Part shown: one piece after another, positions 46,826 through 55,136 of the stretch
How positions within the stretch are numbered: position 1 is the stretch's first letter
How the letters are laid out: the number at the start of each line of letters is the position of its first letter
Assembly: GCF_016623585.1 (NCBI RefSeq)
Contig: NZ_JAEHFY010000014.1
Span: forward strand, 1 to 64,000
Direction: 5' to 3'
From: Pedobacter segetis
GTDB lineage: Bacteria; Bacteroidota; Bacteroidia; Sphingobacteriales; Sphingobacteriaceae
Length of the DNA stretch: 64,000 bases
Program-made: the position numbers and the translations under genes
The notes under the pieces: model-generated
What the model was told of the DNA's origin: nothing
What the model saw: only the letters and a program-made list of their open reading frames with translations
Databases searched by the model: none

Positions 46826-48193
46826 ATGATGCAACAACAAGAAGAAACAATAGTGGCGTTAGCTACCCCGAACGGAATTGGTGCTATCGGGGTGATCCGT
46901 TTATCTGGGCCAGATGCCCTAAAAATAATCAATCGGGTTTTTAAAGGTAAAAACTTGGAAGAACAAGATAGCCATACCATTCATTTTGGTACGATCAGAG
47001 ATGCAGAGCATATCATTGATGAAGTTTTGGTTTCATTATTTATAGCCCCAAAATCTTACACCAAAGAAAACGTGGTAGAAATTAGCTGCCACGGCTCCAA
47101 ATATATTATTGATAGGATCATTAAATTGTTGATGAAACAAGGCGCAAGGCTTGCCAAAGCAGGGGAGTTTACTTTAAGGGCTTTTTTAAATGGTGGATTG
47201 GATTTGTCTCAGGCAGAAGCTGTTGCAGATTTAATTTCATCTAATTCCAAAGCTTCTCATCAACTGGCCATGCAGCAAATGCGTGGCGGTTTTTCTAACG
47301 AGTTGAAATTATTGAGGGAGCAACTGATTCATTTTGCATCTATGATAGAGCTCGAATTGGATTTTGGTGAGGAAGATGTTGAATTTGCCAACCGTGATGA
47401 CCTGAGACGATTAATCTTACGTCTCCAATCTAATACATCAAATCTAATAAGGTCTTTTGATTTAGGTAACGTAATTAAAAACGGTGTGCCAGTGGTAATT
47501 GCCGGGAAACCCAATGTGGGTAAATCTACCTTATTGAATGCCTTATTAAATGAAGAAAGGGCCATTGTTTCTGAAATCGCAGGGACCACAAGAGATACCA
47601 TTGAAGATGAAATTAACATCAAAGGAATAACTTTTAGGTTTATTGATACCGCCGGAATTAGAAAAACACAAGACATCATCGAAGCAAAAGGAGTGGAGCG
47701 TACTTTTGAGAAGATCAAATCTTCAGCGGTGGTTATGTATCTTTACGACGCATCAGAAACCAATGAGGAAGAATTAAACCAGATACTTGAGGATTTAAAA
47801 GCAGTAAGCAATGAGCATAATAGTTCATTGATCGTAGTTGCTAATAAATCAGATCTTCATCCATTGAATTATAAAAAAGCAGGTGTTATAGAAATATCGG
47901 CGAAAGACAAATTAAATCTAGACAGCTTAGAAAATGCTTTGTTGGCAGCCGTAAACCTTAATTTGCTCAACTCTGACGAGATAATAGTTACCAATATTCG
48001 CCACTTAGAAGCGTTGCAAAAAACAAGGGAAGCTTTAGACAAGGTAATGTATGGGATAGATAATCCTGTAACTTCAGACTTTTTAGCTTTGGATATAAAA
48101 CAAGCTTTACATTATTTGGGAGAGATTGTTGGTGTGGTTACCACAGATGATTTGTTGGATAATATTTTCAGTAAATTCTGCATCGGGAAGTAA
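46826..48193 (+). CDS. mnmE: tRNA modification GTPase MnmE (TrmE)
   Basis: A 455-aa protein with the TrmE N-terminal folate-binding domain (IVALATPNGIGAIGVIRLSG; HGSKYIIDRII), a central helical domain, an inserted G domain (G1 GKPNVGKSTLLNALL about residue 225, TTRDTIED, G3 DTAGIR, G4 NKSD) and the catalytic C-terminal FCIGK. With MnmG it installs cmnm5 on wobble uridines. Starts at ATG 46826 or 46829 are equally possible. It is the last well-conserved housekeeping gene before the accessory block at 48295-60664. Confidence 0.96.
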   Translation: MMQQQEETIVALATPNGIGAIGVIRLSGPDALKIINRVFKGKNLEEQDSHTIHFGTIRDAEHIIDEVLVSLFIAPKSYTKENVVEISCHGSKYIIDRIIKLLMKQGARLAKAGEFTLRAFLNGGLDLSQAEAVADLISSNSKASHQLAMQQMRGGFSNELKLLREQLIHFASMIELELDFGEEDVEFANRDDLRRLILRLQSNTSNLIRSFDLGNVIKNGVPVVIAGKPNVGKSTLLNALLNEERAIVSEIAGTTRDTIEDEINIKGITFRFIDTAGIRKTQDIIEAKGVERTFEKIKSSAVVMYLYDASETNEEELNQILEDLKAVSNEHNSSLIVVANKSDLHPLNYKKAGVIEISAKDKLNLDSLENALLAAVNLNLLNSDEIIVTNIRHLEALQKTREALDKVMYGIDNPVTSDFLALDIKQALHYLGEIVGVVTTDDLLDNIFSKFCIGK

Positions 48194-48294
48194 AATAGCC
48201 CTTAAAACTTTTATTTTCTTCCCTAATGTTTTCTATGTAATTACGGATTTAATTGGGAAAGCCGCTACATATTTTTTTGTTTCTATTGTTACAC

Positions 48295-48683
48295 CTATTG
48301 AAGAGATTTGTACTTGAACTCTATTTTTGTTTCAGCTGGTAATTCAGTTGCTGGTTTTTTGGGGTCAAAAGCCTTCTGTATAACAATAAATTTTTAGAAC
48401 TGGTTTTGCTACTGAACGCCTCGTCTCTTACCGCTTGCTTGTTGTATTGCAAAACAAGGTTCGTTTTGTTTGCCAGAGAAATAATGAAAGTTGAGAGTGT
48501 CATCTAACTAACTGGTAAGTTCCTTTTTCATAGGCATAAATAATATCGTAGTGGTATAGATGGCTGATATTTTTTGAAGGAATTGGTAAGTTCAATCGGC
48601 ATCGAAATATTACTCACGCCAGTAGTAGCCTAAGATATTTGAATATCACTTTGTTAATACCCCCAAATACCAGTGAGGGCTTC
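48295..48683 (-). pseudogene. Decayed lipocalin-like domain (lost C-terminal half of the adjacent 179-aa gene)
   Basis: Beyond the stop of the 179-aa gene the same frame continues EALTGIWGY (48683-48657), matching the SLVGLW/SIVGIW start of the second domain in the two upstream paralogues. YAYEKGTYQLV (around 48515-48535) matches their FIYETGTYSV, and TNLVLQYNKQAVRDE (48464-48420) matches their LILN..KATQRDG, each now in a different frame and separated by stops. About 50 codons are missing between the last two blocks. A final frame ends KKPATELPAETKIEFKYKSLQ at 48295. This explains most of the otherwise gene-free 490 bp. Confidence 0.6.
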
Positions 48684-49223
48684 TTAGTTTGGGGTCTTAA
48701 CAGCATTTATGGTAGGTTTATTTTTAATGTTTTGAGGTGGTGCTTCTTTTAATTCAACAGAATTTATAAATGCAAGTAATTCATTCTGGTATTTGTTGGT
48801 GTTGGTAATGAGTACGATGTTAACCATTTTACTATTCGCTGTTGCGGTTACCAATGTTACTAATCCTTTGATATGGCCATCGGTATAGTTTGCCTGCCCA
48901 ATAATACAGGTCCAGCCATTTTCTATGTCCATATCAGAAATGGTGGGTGCTTCCAATACTTTTACCGTTCCTTGCACTAGCGATTTCCAACTGCTACTAA
49001 AATTATCGTTTGGTAATTTTGTACTGGCAACGGAACGAACAATTACTGCAGCTGCATAATTCCCTTTTCCATCATCTTTAGTAGAAAGTTGTACGCCATT
49101 TTCGGTTTCTATTTTATCCCAACCTCGGGGCATTTCATAATTTACCACATCAAAACTTTGCTTTTGGGCAAATAATCCCATGGCAAGGAATAAGATCATG
49201 ATGAACAGCAGTAAATGTTTCAT
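48684..49223 (-). CDS. Exported single-domain paralogue C of a tandem family
   Basis: A 179-aa protein with a signal peptide (MKHLLLFIMILFLAMGLFAQ). The rest is one alpha/beta domain (FDVVNYEMPRGWDKIETENGVQLS; FSSSWKSLVQGTVKV; VNIVLITNTNKYQNELLAFINSVEL) like the N-terminal domain of the two upstream genes. In them it is followed by a lipocalin-like domain; here the frame stops and the second domain survives only as a wreck (48295-48683). Family unknown to me; it is vaguely PsbP/DUF1795-like. It is third in a minus-strand unit, 18 nt after paralogue B. Confidence 0.8.
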   Translation of the reverse strand: MKHLLLFIMILFLAMGLFAQKQSFDVVNYEMPRGWDKIETENGVQLSTKDDGKGNYAAAVIVRSVASTKLPNDNFSSSWKSLVQGTVKVLEAPTISDMDIENGWTCIIGQANYTDGHIKGLVTLVTATANSKMVNIVLITNTNKYQNELLAFINSVELKEAPPQNIKNKPTINAVKTPN

Positions 49224-49241
49224 AATTGTATTTGTAGAAAG

Positions 49242-50279
49242 TTATAGGTGTTTCCATCCGGGTGGGTTATCTATTAACGATTCCAATTCCCGTTTGGAAT
49301 AATAAAATTCAAAAGAGCCAACACCTGTGTTGGAATTATCACCATCTCTTACCGTTGGTCTGCCTGGGTTCAGTATCAATTTATTGCCATACGATGTGTC
49401 TTGCAGAACCTCAAAGGTATAAGTGGTTTTTTCTAAATTATAATCGGCATATTTTAAAAATTTACCCCATTCTTTAGTGCTTTTGGTTTTTCCCCAAAAA
49501 CCGCTTTTCCCATTCTTAGGTGTAATAGTTAGTTGATTGCCGTTTACAGAATAAGTGCCGGTTTCATAAATAAACAAAATATTTGCTGTTTTTGTAAGCC
49601 ATTGCTTATTCCTGAACAAATAAGTACCATCAGGATAGAATACATATTCTTTTCTCAAATAGCCTGCTGTGTATTGCGGCATACCATTAATATTATTGCC
49701 TGTTGCTTCCAAAACATAATAAGTCCACAGACCTACCAAAGAAAGAATGTTTACTTTATTTGCCGATGCAGCAGTTTTGCTGGGTGTGCTTGATGTAACC
49801 TTTGCCAGTTCTAATGAGTTAATAAATGCAAGCAACGCATTTTGATATTGTTGTGTGTTGGTCATCAAGACTACACTTACTGTTTGCCCGCCTCCGGTAG
49901 CGTTTAAAAGTGTAGCTACACCTTTATTATTTCCATCAGTATAGTTTGTCTTGCCTGATAAAATATCCCATCCATTTTCTGATAAAGGATTCTGCATTGC
50001 AGGGTCATCATCGACCTTGACAGTGGATTTTACAAGTCGTTGCCAGGCATTATTAAAATTTTCGCTTGTAGATAAATTACTTTCAGTTGCTTTTGTAATG
50101 ATAGCGATTGCATAGCCTCCGGTTTTTTTATCGGTAACAGAAAATTGAATACCTCCAACATTTTCTACCTTTTGCCATTTTGCCGGAGCAGTGAAGGAAA
50201 CAACCTCAAAGGTTCTTTTTTGGGCAATGATGCTCATTGAAAAAAAGAGCAATGTTACTAAAATGAGTGTATATTTCAT
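49242..50279 (-). CDS. Exported two-domain paralogue B (N-terminal domain + lipocalin-like domain)
   Basis: A 345-aa protein: signal peptide (about 1-19), an N-terminal domain (about 20-160; FEVVSFTAPAKWQKVENVGG, VSVVLMTNTQQYQNALLAFIN), a Ser/Thr/Ala linker, and a C-terminal lipocalin-like domain (about 178-345; LVGLWTYYVLEA, LRKEYVFYPDGTYLFRNKQW, YETGTYSVNGNQLTITPKNG). The C-terminal half resembles the lipocalin-like families that bind small hydrophobic ligands, but no ligand is known. It lies 24 nt after paralogue A and 18 nt before C, so the three share a transcript. Confidence 0.85.
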   Translation of the reverse strand: MKYTLILVTLLFFSMSIIAQKRTFEVVSFTAPAKWQKVENVGGIQFSVTDKKTGGYAIAIITKATESNLSTSENFNNAWQRLVKSTVKVDDDPAMQNPLSENGWDILSGKTNYTDGNNKGVATLLNATGGGQTVSVVLMTNTQQYQNALLAFINSLELAKVTSSTPSKTAASANKVNILSLVGLWTYYVLEATGNNINGMPQYTAGYLRKEYVFYPDGTYLFRNKQWLTKTANILFIYETGTYSVNGNQLTITPKNGKSGFWGKTKSTKEWGKFLKYADYNLEKTTYTFEVLQDTSYGNKLILNPGRPTVRDGDNSNTGVGSFEFYYSKRELESLIDNPPGWKHL

Positions 50280-50303
50280 ACTGATGTATTTACATTGAAA
50301 TCG

Positions 50304-51344
50304 TCAGAGTTTAAAGCCTGGGGGATTATCAATCAGCGTTTCCTTTCTTTGAACATAAACAAATCGATAGGGCGGATTATTCAGTTGACCTCCGTCTCGT
50401 TGGGTTGCCTTCTTTGAGTTAAGAATGATTGAATTGCTATAATTGGGATCTATTTTTATTTCGAGCATATACGTTGCCGTTTGGAGTTTGTAATTGCTCG
50501 CTTCTTGAAAAATACCCCATTTGTTTACATCGTTTGTTACTTTGTCTTTAAGCCACCATCCTGCTTCCCCTTTTTTAGGAGTAATGGTTAGCTGGTTCCC
50601 ATTCATAACCCATGTTCCCGTCTCGTAAACAAAGTAGATGGTTTCTTTAACAGCCAGCCAGTTTTTTTCACTGAAAACGTAAGTGCCGTCATCATTAAAT
50701 TGATACTCCTTGCGCATGTATCCGCCTGTGTACATCAAATGTCCGTTTATAAATCCGTTTGATTCTGCCTGGTTAACTATCCATATACCTACAATAGAAT
50801 TATCATGGATAGCTGCAGGTAAACCGTCAACTTCAGCTTTGTTTTTTGTGTCGGAGCCCAGTTGAGCTTTTTCAGCATTTAGTACCATTGAAGAAAGCAA
50901 TGCTTGGTAATCATTTAAAAAAGACTTATTGGTGGAGTTACATAATACTGATATAGAAACCTGACCATTAGAATAAACAGTTAATTGGGATGTTACTTTT
51001 GCTCCGTTATAACTCCAGGTTCCGCTACCGCTTATTACCATCCAGCCTTCTGTGGTTTTTGGGCTTGTTTTTTCTGGTAAAGAAATAGTTTTGTTTGCAG
51101 CAACCAATTCATTCCAATCCTTATCAAAATCTGCGGCAATATTACCAGAACTCGCCATGCTTTTGTAAATTACTATTTGGGCCCAAGTTCCTCCATCAAT
51201 ATTTGAATAAGAAATATTGCCTTTACCAGCTTTTTCAGTCCAGCCATTTGGTGCAGTATAAGTAACGATGTTATAAGTTTTTTGCTGGGCAAGTAAATTT
51301 ATGGCGGTAGCAAAAAAGACAAACAAAATAAAAACTGATTTCAT
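50304..51344 (-). CDS. Exported two-domain paralogue A (N-terminal domain + lipocalin-like domain)
   Basis: A 346-aa protein with signal peptide MKSVFILFVFFATAINLLAQ and the same plan as paralogue B: N-terminal domain (YNIVTYTAPNGWTEKAGKG, VSISVLCNSTNKSFLNDYQALL) and lipocalin-like domain (SIVGIWIVNQAE, MRKEYQFNDDGTYVFSEKNW, YETGTWVMNGNQLTITPKKG, ending LIDNPPGFKL as B ends LIDNPPGWKHL). It is the first gene of the A-B-C unit. An ATTAAAAA-containing sequence at about 51394-51411 lies where the dyad motif sits at other promoters of the block. Confidence 0.85.
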   Translation of the reverse strand: MKSVFILFVFFATAINLLAQQKTYNIVTYTAPNGWTEKAGKGNISYSNIDGGTWAQIVIYKSMASSGNIAADFDKDWNELVAANKTISLPEKTSPKTTEGWMVISGSGTWSYNGAKVTSQLTVYSNGQVSISVLCNSTNKSFLNDYQALLSSMVLNAEKAQLGSDTKNKAEVDGLPAAIHDNSIVGIWIVNQAESNGFINGHLMYTGGYMRKEYQFNDDGTYVFSEKNWLAVKETIYFVYETGTWVMNGNQLTITPKKGEAGWWLKDKVTNDVNKWGIFQEASNYKLQTATYMLEIKIDPNYSNSIILNSKKATQRDGGQLNNPPYRFVYVQRKETLIDNPPGFKL

Positions 51345-51428
51345 ATTTTTTATTGATTAATTGTAAAACTAGTTTGGGTAGCAGTAAAAAAGTTTTATTA
51401 AAAACGAAGAAAAGGGAAGTATAGTCAG

Positions 51429-53786
51429 TTACATTTTTATTAGTTTTATGGATGGGGGCTTAGTTCCATCATCTAATTGTACTGTGTAAATCCCTTTGGA
51501 TAGTTGGGATATATCTGCTACCAGTACACTTTGGTTTATAATTTTCTGGGCAAATACCTTTTTCCCTGTTGCATCAAAAATCGTCATCATTATAATTTTT
51601 TGATGGCCAGAATATTTTATGGTAATTGTATTTATCGCAGGGACAGGAAAAATACTGAATAAGGGATTGTTGTTTCTGAAACTTACTTTCACAATAGGGC
51701 TAAATGTGTAATGGCCGTCACGGTCAACCATTTTCAACCGATAATAATTAATATTATTTAGTGGAGTATTATCAACAAAATTATAGTGATGTATTGCATT
51801 ATTGTTAATTGCCGATATACTGCCTATGTTTTGAAACAGAGCGCCACTATTACTGCGTTCAATTTCAAAATGCGAACAGTTGATTTCGGCTGTTGTTGTC
51901 CATTTTAATAATGCATAAAGCCCTTGATTGCCAGCTGTAAAAGAAAGCAGCTGCAGAGGCAAAGGGCCTGAAGCCCCCAGTAAATACTCTGTGCTTTGCC
52001 CGCTTAAGGTTAAGCTTTTGGCTGACGTGTTCAGGCTGGCGAACCCATTCGTCCAGGTGGTAACAGCATTGTCTGTGCGTTTATATAAGGCGAGTGTATT
52101 TTCGTTTGCAGCGGTTACGTAAGGGTTACCAGTATAATTATACACGGTGTTGTATTGTGGTGTGGAGCCGCCTGATTGAAAAACCCCAAAGTATTTATTA
52201 GGATTACCAAGAGTAATCACTCCATCCACGGTATTGGGTTGCTCCTCAACTCCGTAAACCTGGATGCCATCGGGATTGCCCGATGTGGATGTAACGGTAA
52301 TACTTTCGCCATTTGAATTATTGATTGAAACCGATTTTACTGCATTCATGTAATCATGTGCTGCTGCATCTCCAACTGGCGCAGCACTTAATAACCTGGT
52401 GCCGTCATTCAAAAAAGCAATATTATTATTTTTTGAATCCACTAATGAAGTTCCTATTGTCTCATTAAAATGATAATAAGCCAGCAGGTTGCCATACAAA
52501 CCATCGCTGCTGGTTGTTTTTTTGCACATGCGGTCCCTGATTTGGGTTTGCGATAGTGCCGTATCCCAAATCCTGAACTCATCGATCGTAGCATTAGCTG
52601 GAGAACCATTTGAACAGCAGGAATTACCCTTTCCAATACTCCAAGGACGAGCAGCCGTTTGTAGTGCTCCCCCGCTGGTTGGGATGCTTCCTGATAGTAG
52701 CATACCATCAATATATAAAACCATCTTACTGCCATCGTTTACCGCTGCAACATGGTGCCAGTTATTATCGTTTATTGCTTTAGTAGTTTGTAAAACCTGA
52801 TCGCCGCAACTGCAGATACCACTCCAAACGCCAATTTGCCCATTGTTAAGGGTAATACCAAAATCACCATCAGGAGAACTCGGATTTACATTACCAACCA
52901 GCGTAGGGTTTTGCCAGTAAGTTGGATTAGAACCACTTTCTGTTGTTTTTACCCAAAAATCCACAGTAAAAACATTGGTGCCATCCAGTAATGAAGGCAG
53001 TTGGGCATAATATTGACTAGCCGTTCCATTAAATTGTATAGCACTGCCGCTACCCGGATTATTATATGTTATACCTGCGCTATAATCGCTGGCAATTTGT
53101 TGAGCCGAAAGAGCAGCATCATAAATTTTTATATCGTCTAATTCTCCATCCATAGGAAAACTGAGACCGTTGTTTTCAAGTGCTGCGCCGATATACATTT
53201 TACTATTATCGTAACCAATAGTATTGCTGAGGGTATTGGTTGATCTAAGTACGCCGTCAACATATAGTTTGTGCAATTTGCTGTTGTTGTCGAAAGTAAA
53301 TACAATATAATGCCAATCGCCTATGTAAGCAGGAGCCGTAATTTGTGAACCTGTTGCAGATCCGGGGTCGTTAAATATCCAGGATGAATAAAGATCTCCT
53401 CCGTTGGTAATAACACCCAAGTGCCAACTATCAGATGCGCCTGTGCCTAAGGGTTTATCCACTATCGTTTTTATAATCGCGTTAATCCCTATTTCCTTTA
53501 CCCATGCTGAAATGGTAATACTGGGCAAATGCAGCAAAGCATTGTCATCTACTTCAATACGGTTTGCTAAGTTGCCAGAAATGGCAATAGCACTATTGGC
53601 ATTCCCAAACCTGTCTGTAACAAAGGCAGGTGTGCCGATGATGGTGCCGTTAAGATTATTGCCGCTGATATCATTGGCATTGCCATTTAAAGGATAACTG
53701 GCTATGAGATTTTGCGAAAAAGCTTTGTTGTTTACGCATGACAAAGAAATCAAAATTAGGATACCGTGTAGAATTTGTTTTTTCAT
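51429..53786 (-). CDS. Secreted LamG-domain protein with T9SS C-terminal sorting domain
   Basis: A 785-aa protein starting at ATG 53786 (signal peptide MKKQILHGILILISLSCVNNKAFS). The longer frame from 53852 adds a non-signal segment and runs into the upstream dyad. Two concanavalin A-like/LamG domains (about 25-225 and 240-430; ITISAWVKEIG, MYIGAALENNGLSF, DFWVKTTESG, IDEFRIWDTALSQTQI) precede a beta-rich region. The end is a type A T9SS sorting domain (FSIFPVPAINTITIKY ... LSKGIYTVQL ... IKLIKM), so it is exported through the type IX system. LamG folds bind glycans or proteins. An adhesin or matrix role is likely. Confidence 0.88.
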   Translation of the reverse strand: MKKQILHGILILISLSCVNNKAFSQNLIASYPLNGNANDISGNNLNGTIIGTPAFVTDRFGNANSAIAISGNLANRIEVDDNALLHLPSITISAWVKEIGINAIIKTIVDKPLGTGASDSWHLGVITNGGDLYSSWIFNDPGSATGSQITAPAYIGDWHYIVFTFDNNSKLHKLYVDGVLRSTNTLSNTIGYDNSKMYIGAALENNGLSFPMDGELDDIKIYDAALSAQQIASDYSAGITYNNPGSGSAIQFNGTASQYYAQLPSLLDGTNVFTVDFWVKTTESGSNPTYWQNPTLVGNVNPSSPDGDFGITLNNGQIGVWSGICSCGDQVLQTTKAINDNNWHHVAAVNDGSKMVLYIDGMLLSGSIPTSGGALQTAARPWSIGKGNSCCSNGSPANATIDEFRIWDTALSQTQIRDRMCKKTTSSDGLYGNLLAYYHFNETIGTSLVDSKNNNIAFLNDGTRLLSAAPVGDAAAHDYMNAVKSVSINNSNGESITVTSTSGNPDGIQVYGVEEQPNTVDGVITLGNPNKYFGVFQSGGSTPQYNTVYNYTGNPYVTAANENTLALYKRTDNAVTTWTNGFASLNTSAKSLTLSGQSTEYLLGASGPLPLQLLSFTAGNQGLYALLKWTTTAEINCSHFEIERSNSGALFQNIGSISAINNNAIHHYNFVDNTPLNNINYYRLKMVDRDGHYTFSPIVKVSFRNNNPLFSIFPVPAINTITIKYSGHQKIIMMTIFDATGKKVFAQKIINQSVLVADISQLSKGIYTVQLDDGTKPPSIKLIKM

Positions 53787-53847
53787 GACAAGAAATTTTT
53801 CGGTTATAAACAGACGATAAAAGTATGCAGAGAGAGCGAGGCTTTCT

Positions 53848-53865
53848 ATCATTAAAAAGAATGAT
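53848..53865. promoter_or_regulatory. Dyad operator candidate upstream of the LamG gene
   Basis: ATCAT-TAAAAAGA-ATGAT is a perfect inverted repeat (ATCATT/AATGAT arms), 62-79 bp before the LamG gene start. Seventeen consecutive bases are identical to the element at 58008-58025. Confidence 0.6.
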
Positions 53866-53874
53866 TTTTAAAAG

Positions 53875-55086
53875 CTATTCAAATAGTTTTTTCAAGGCAT
53901 CAAAATCGAAATTCTTTGTAAAGTTGTTTAATATTCTAAGGGAGGATGGCATCGTAACATAGCGAAAAGCAATGGTTGCCAGTTGCGGCTTTGCTGAAAC
54001 TGATGTTGTTTTAAAATAGGCAGGGTTATATTTATAGAGCGTTTCGCTTTTATTATCGTTGTCATAAAATTTCCAAAACCGGTTGTAGTTGGTTCTTTCT
54101 TTCAATTTGGCCTTATAGTTTTGAGAAGCATCTTCCATACGATTTATGAGTGCAGGTGCAGCCAGCCATTCTTCATTGCGTTCGCCTAAAACTTTTTTTA
54201 CCACTGCAATTTTATCGGCCACATCGGCCTCCCAGTTTCCATAATTCCGTTCAATGCTTTTGTCATGATTTGAGGTTAATTCTGCAATCAATTTCAGGAA
54301 GTATAGTTTTTCCCTGTCGTAGTATTCTAACAGGCTTTGCAGGTATTCTTTCCTGCTTACCGGCACTACAACAGGAATATCTTTTTTCTTTATAAACCAG
54401 TAGCGGTAAATGTAATTATTGCGGTTGTTGGGCTTGATGTCTTTTTCCGGCACATCCTGAAAATAATTTTCGCCAGAATTTATTGCATCAATCAGTGAGT
54501 TGCTGTTGCATGAAAAATAGGTGAACAGGCTTATGAGTTGTGCATTTACATCAGCGGGTTTATGATTTTTCCAATCCATGTATTGCAAACCAAAATCATA
54601 ATCGCCCATGCTACTGCCAAAAGGGTTGTTGATAAATCGGCTAAGCGTATTTACGGGTATTGCGTTTACATATATCCGTAATACAGAACTATACTCACTG
54701 TTTCTCACGGGTTTGCCTTTTGCACAAAATAATTCATACAGGGCCGCTTGAAATGTATATTTGCCTAGTTTGGTATTACCAGCATATCCATAGCCTTCTG
54801 TATCGTAAATATTTTCCCAATTACCACCAGTAAGGGTAAAACCATTGTGGCTTTGTTGTTCTATTTTTTCAATTTGCCCCAATTTTTGCTTTGCCATGGC
54901 TTTATCTGCCGCTGTTGCCAGTTTATTAAAATATTCTGCTCTTACGGCAGGCCAGGGATATTGAGCCGCAGTTAAGTATTTGCCGGGTATTGCATCTAAC
55001 TCTGCATTTGTTTTGCAATCTTGTGCATAACCATATTGTACCCATAATAGCGCAGCCATTATTTGGAAAAGAATTGTTTTTTTCAT
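53875..55086 (-). CDS. Exported hypothetical protein
   Basis: A 403-aa protein with a signal peptide (MKKTILFQIMAALLWVQYGYAQ) and a mostly helical mature part rich in Asn, Tyr and Lys (YPWPAVRAEYFNKLATAADKAMA; EKIEQQSHNGFTLTGGNWEN; SLLEYYDREKLYFLKLIAEL). There are no membrane helices or recognised enzymatic motifs, and I do not recognise the family. It follows the 697-aa TPR gene (50-nt gap) and precedes the LamG gene on the minus strand; the motif ATTAAAAA occurs at 55128-55135 in that gap. Confidence 0.75.
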   Translation of the reverse strand: MKKTILFQIMAALLWVQYGYAQDCKTNAELDAIPGKYLTAAQYPWPAVRAEYFNKLATAADKAMAKQKLGQIEKIEQQSHNGFTLTGGNWENIYDTEGYGYAGNTKLGKYTFQAALYELFCAKGKPVRNSEYSSVLRIYVNAIPVNTLSRFINNPFGSSMGDYDFGLQYMDWKNHKPADVNAQLISLFTYFSCNSNSLIDAINSGENYFQDVPEKDIKPNNRNNYIYRYWFIKKKDIPVVVPVSRKEYLQSLLEYYDREKLYFLKLIAELTSNHDKSIERNYGNWEADVADKIAVVKKVLGERNEEWLAAPALINRMEDASQNYKAKLKERTNYNRFWKFYDNDNKSETLYKYNPAYFKTTSVSAKPQLATIAFRYVTMPSSLRILNNFTKNFDFDALKKLFE

Positions 55087-55136
55087 TTTGTAATAAATAA
55101 AAATTGAATTTTTTAAATCGTTATTCTATTAAAAAC

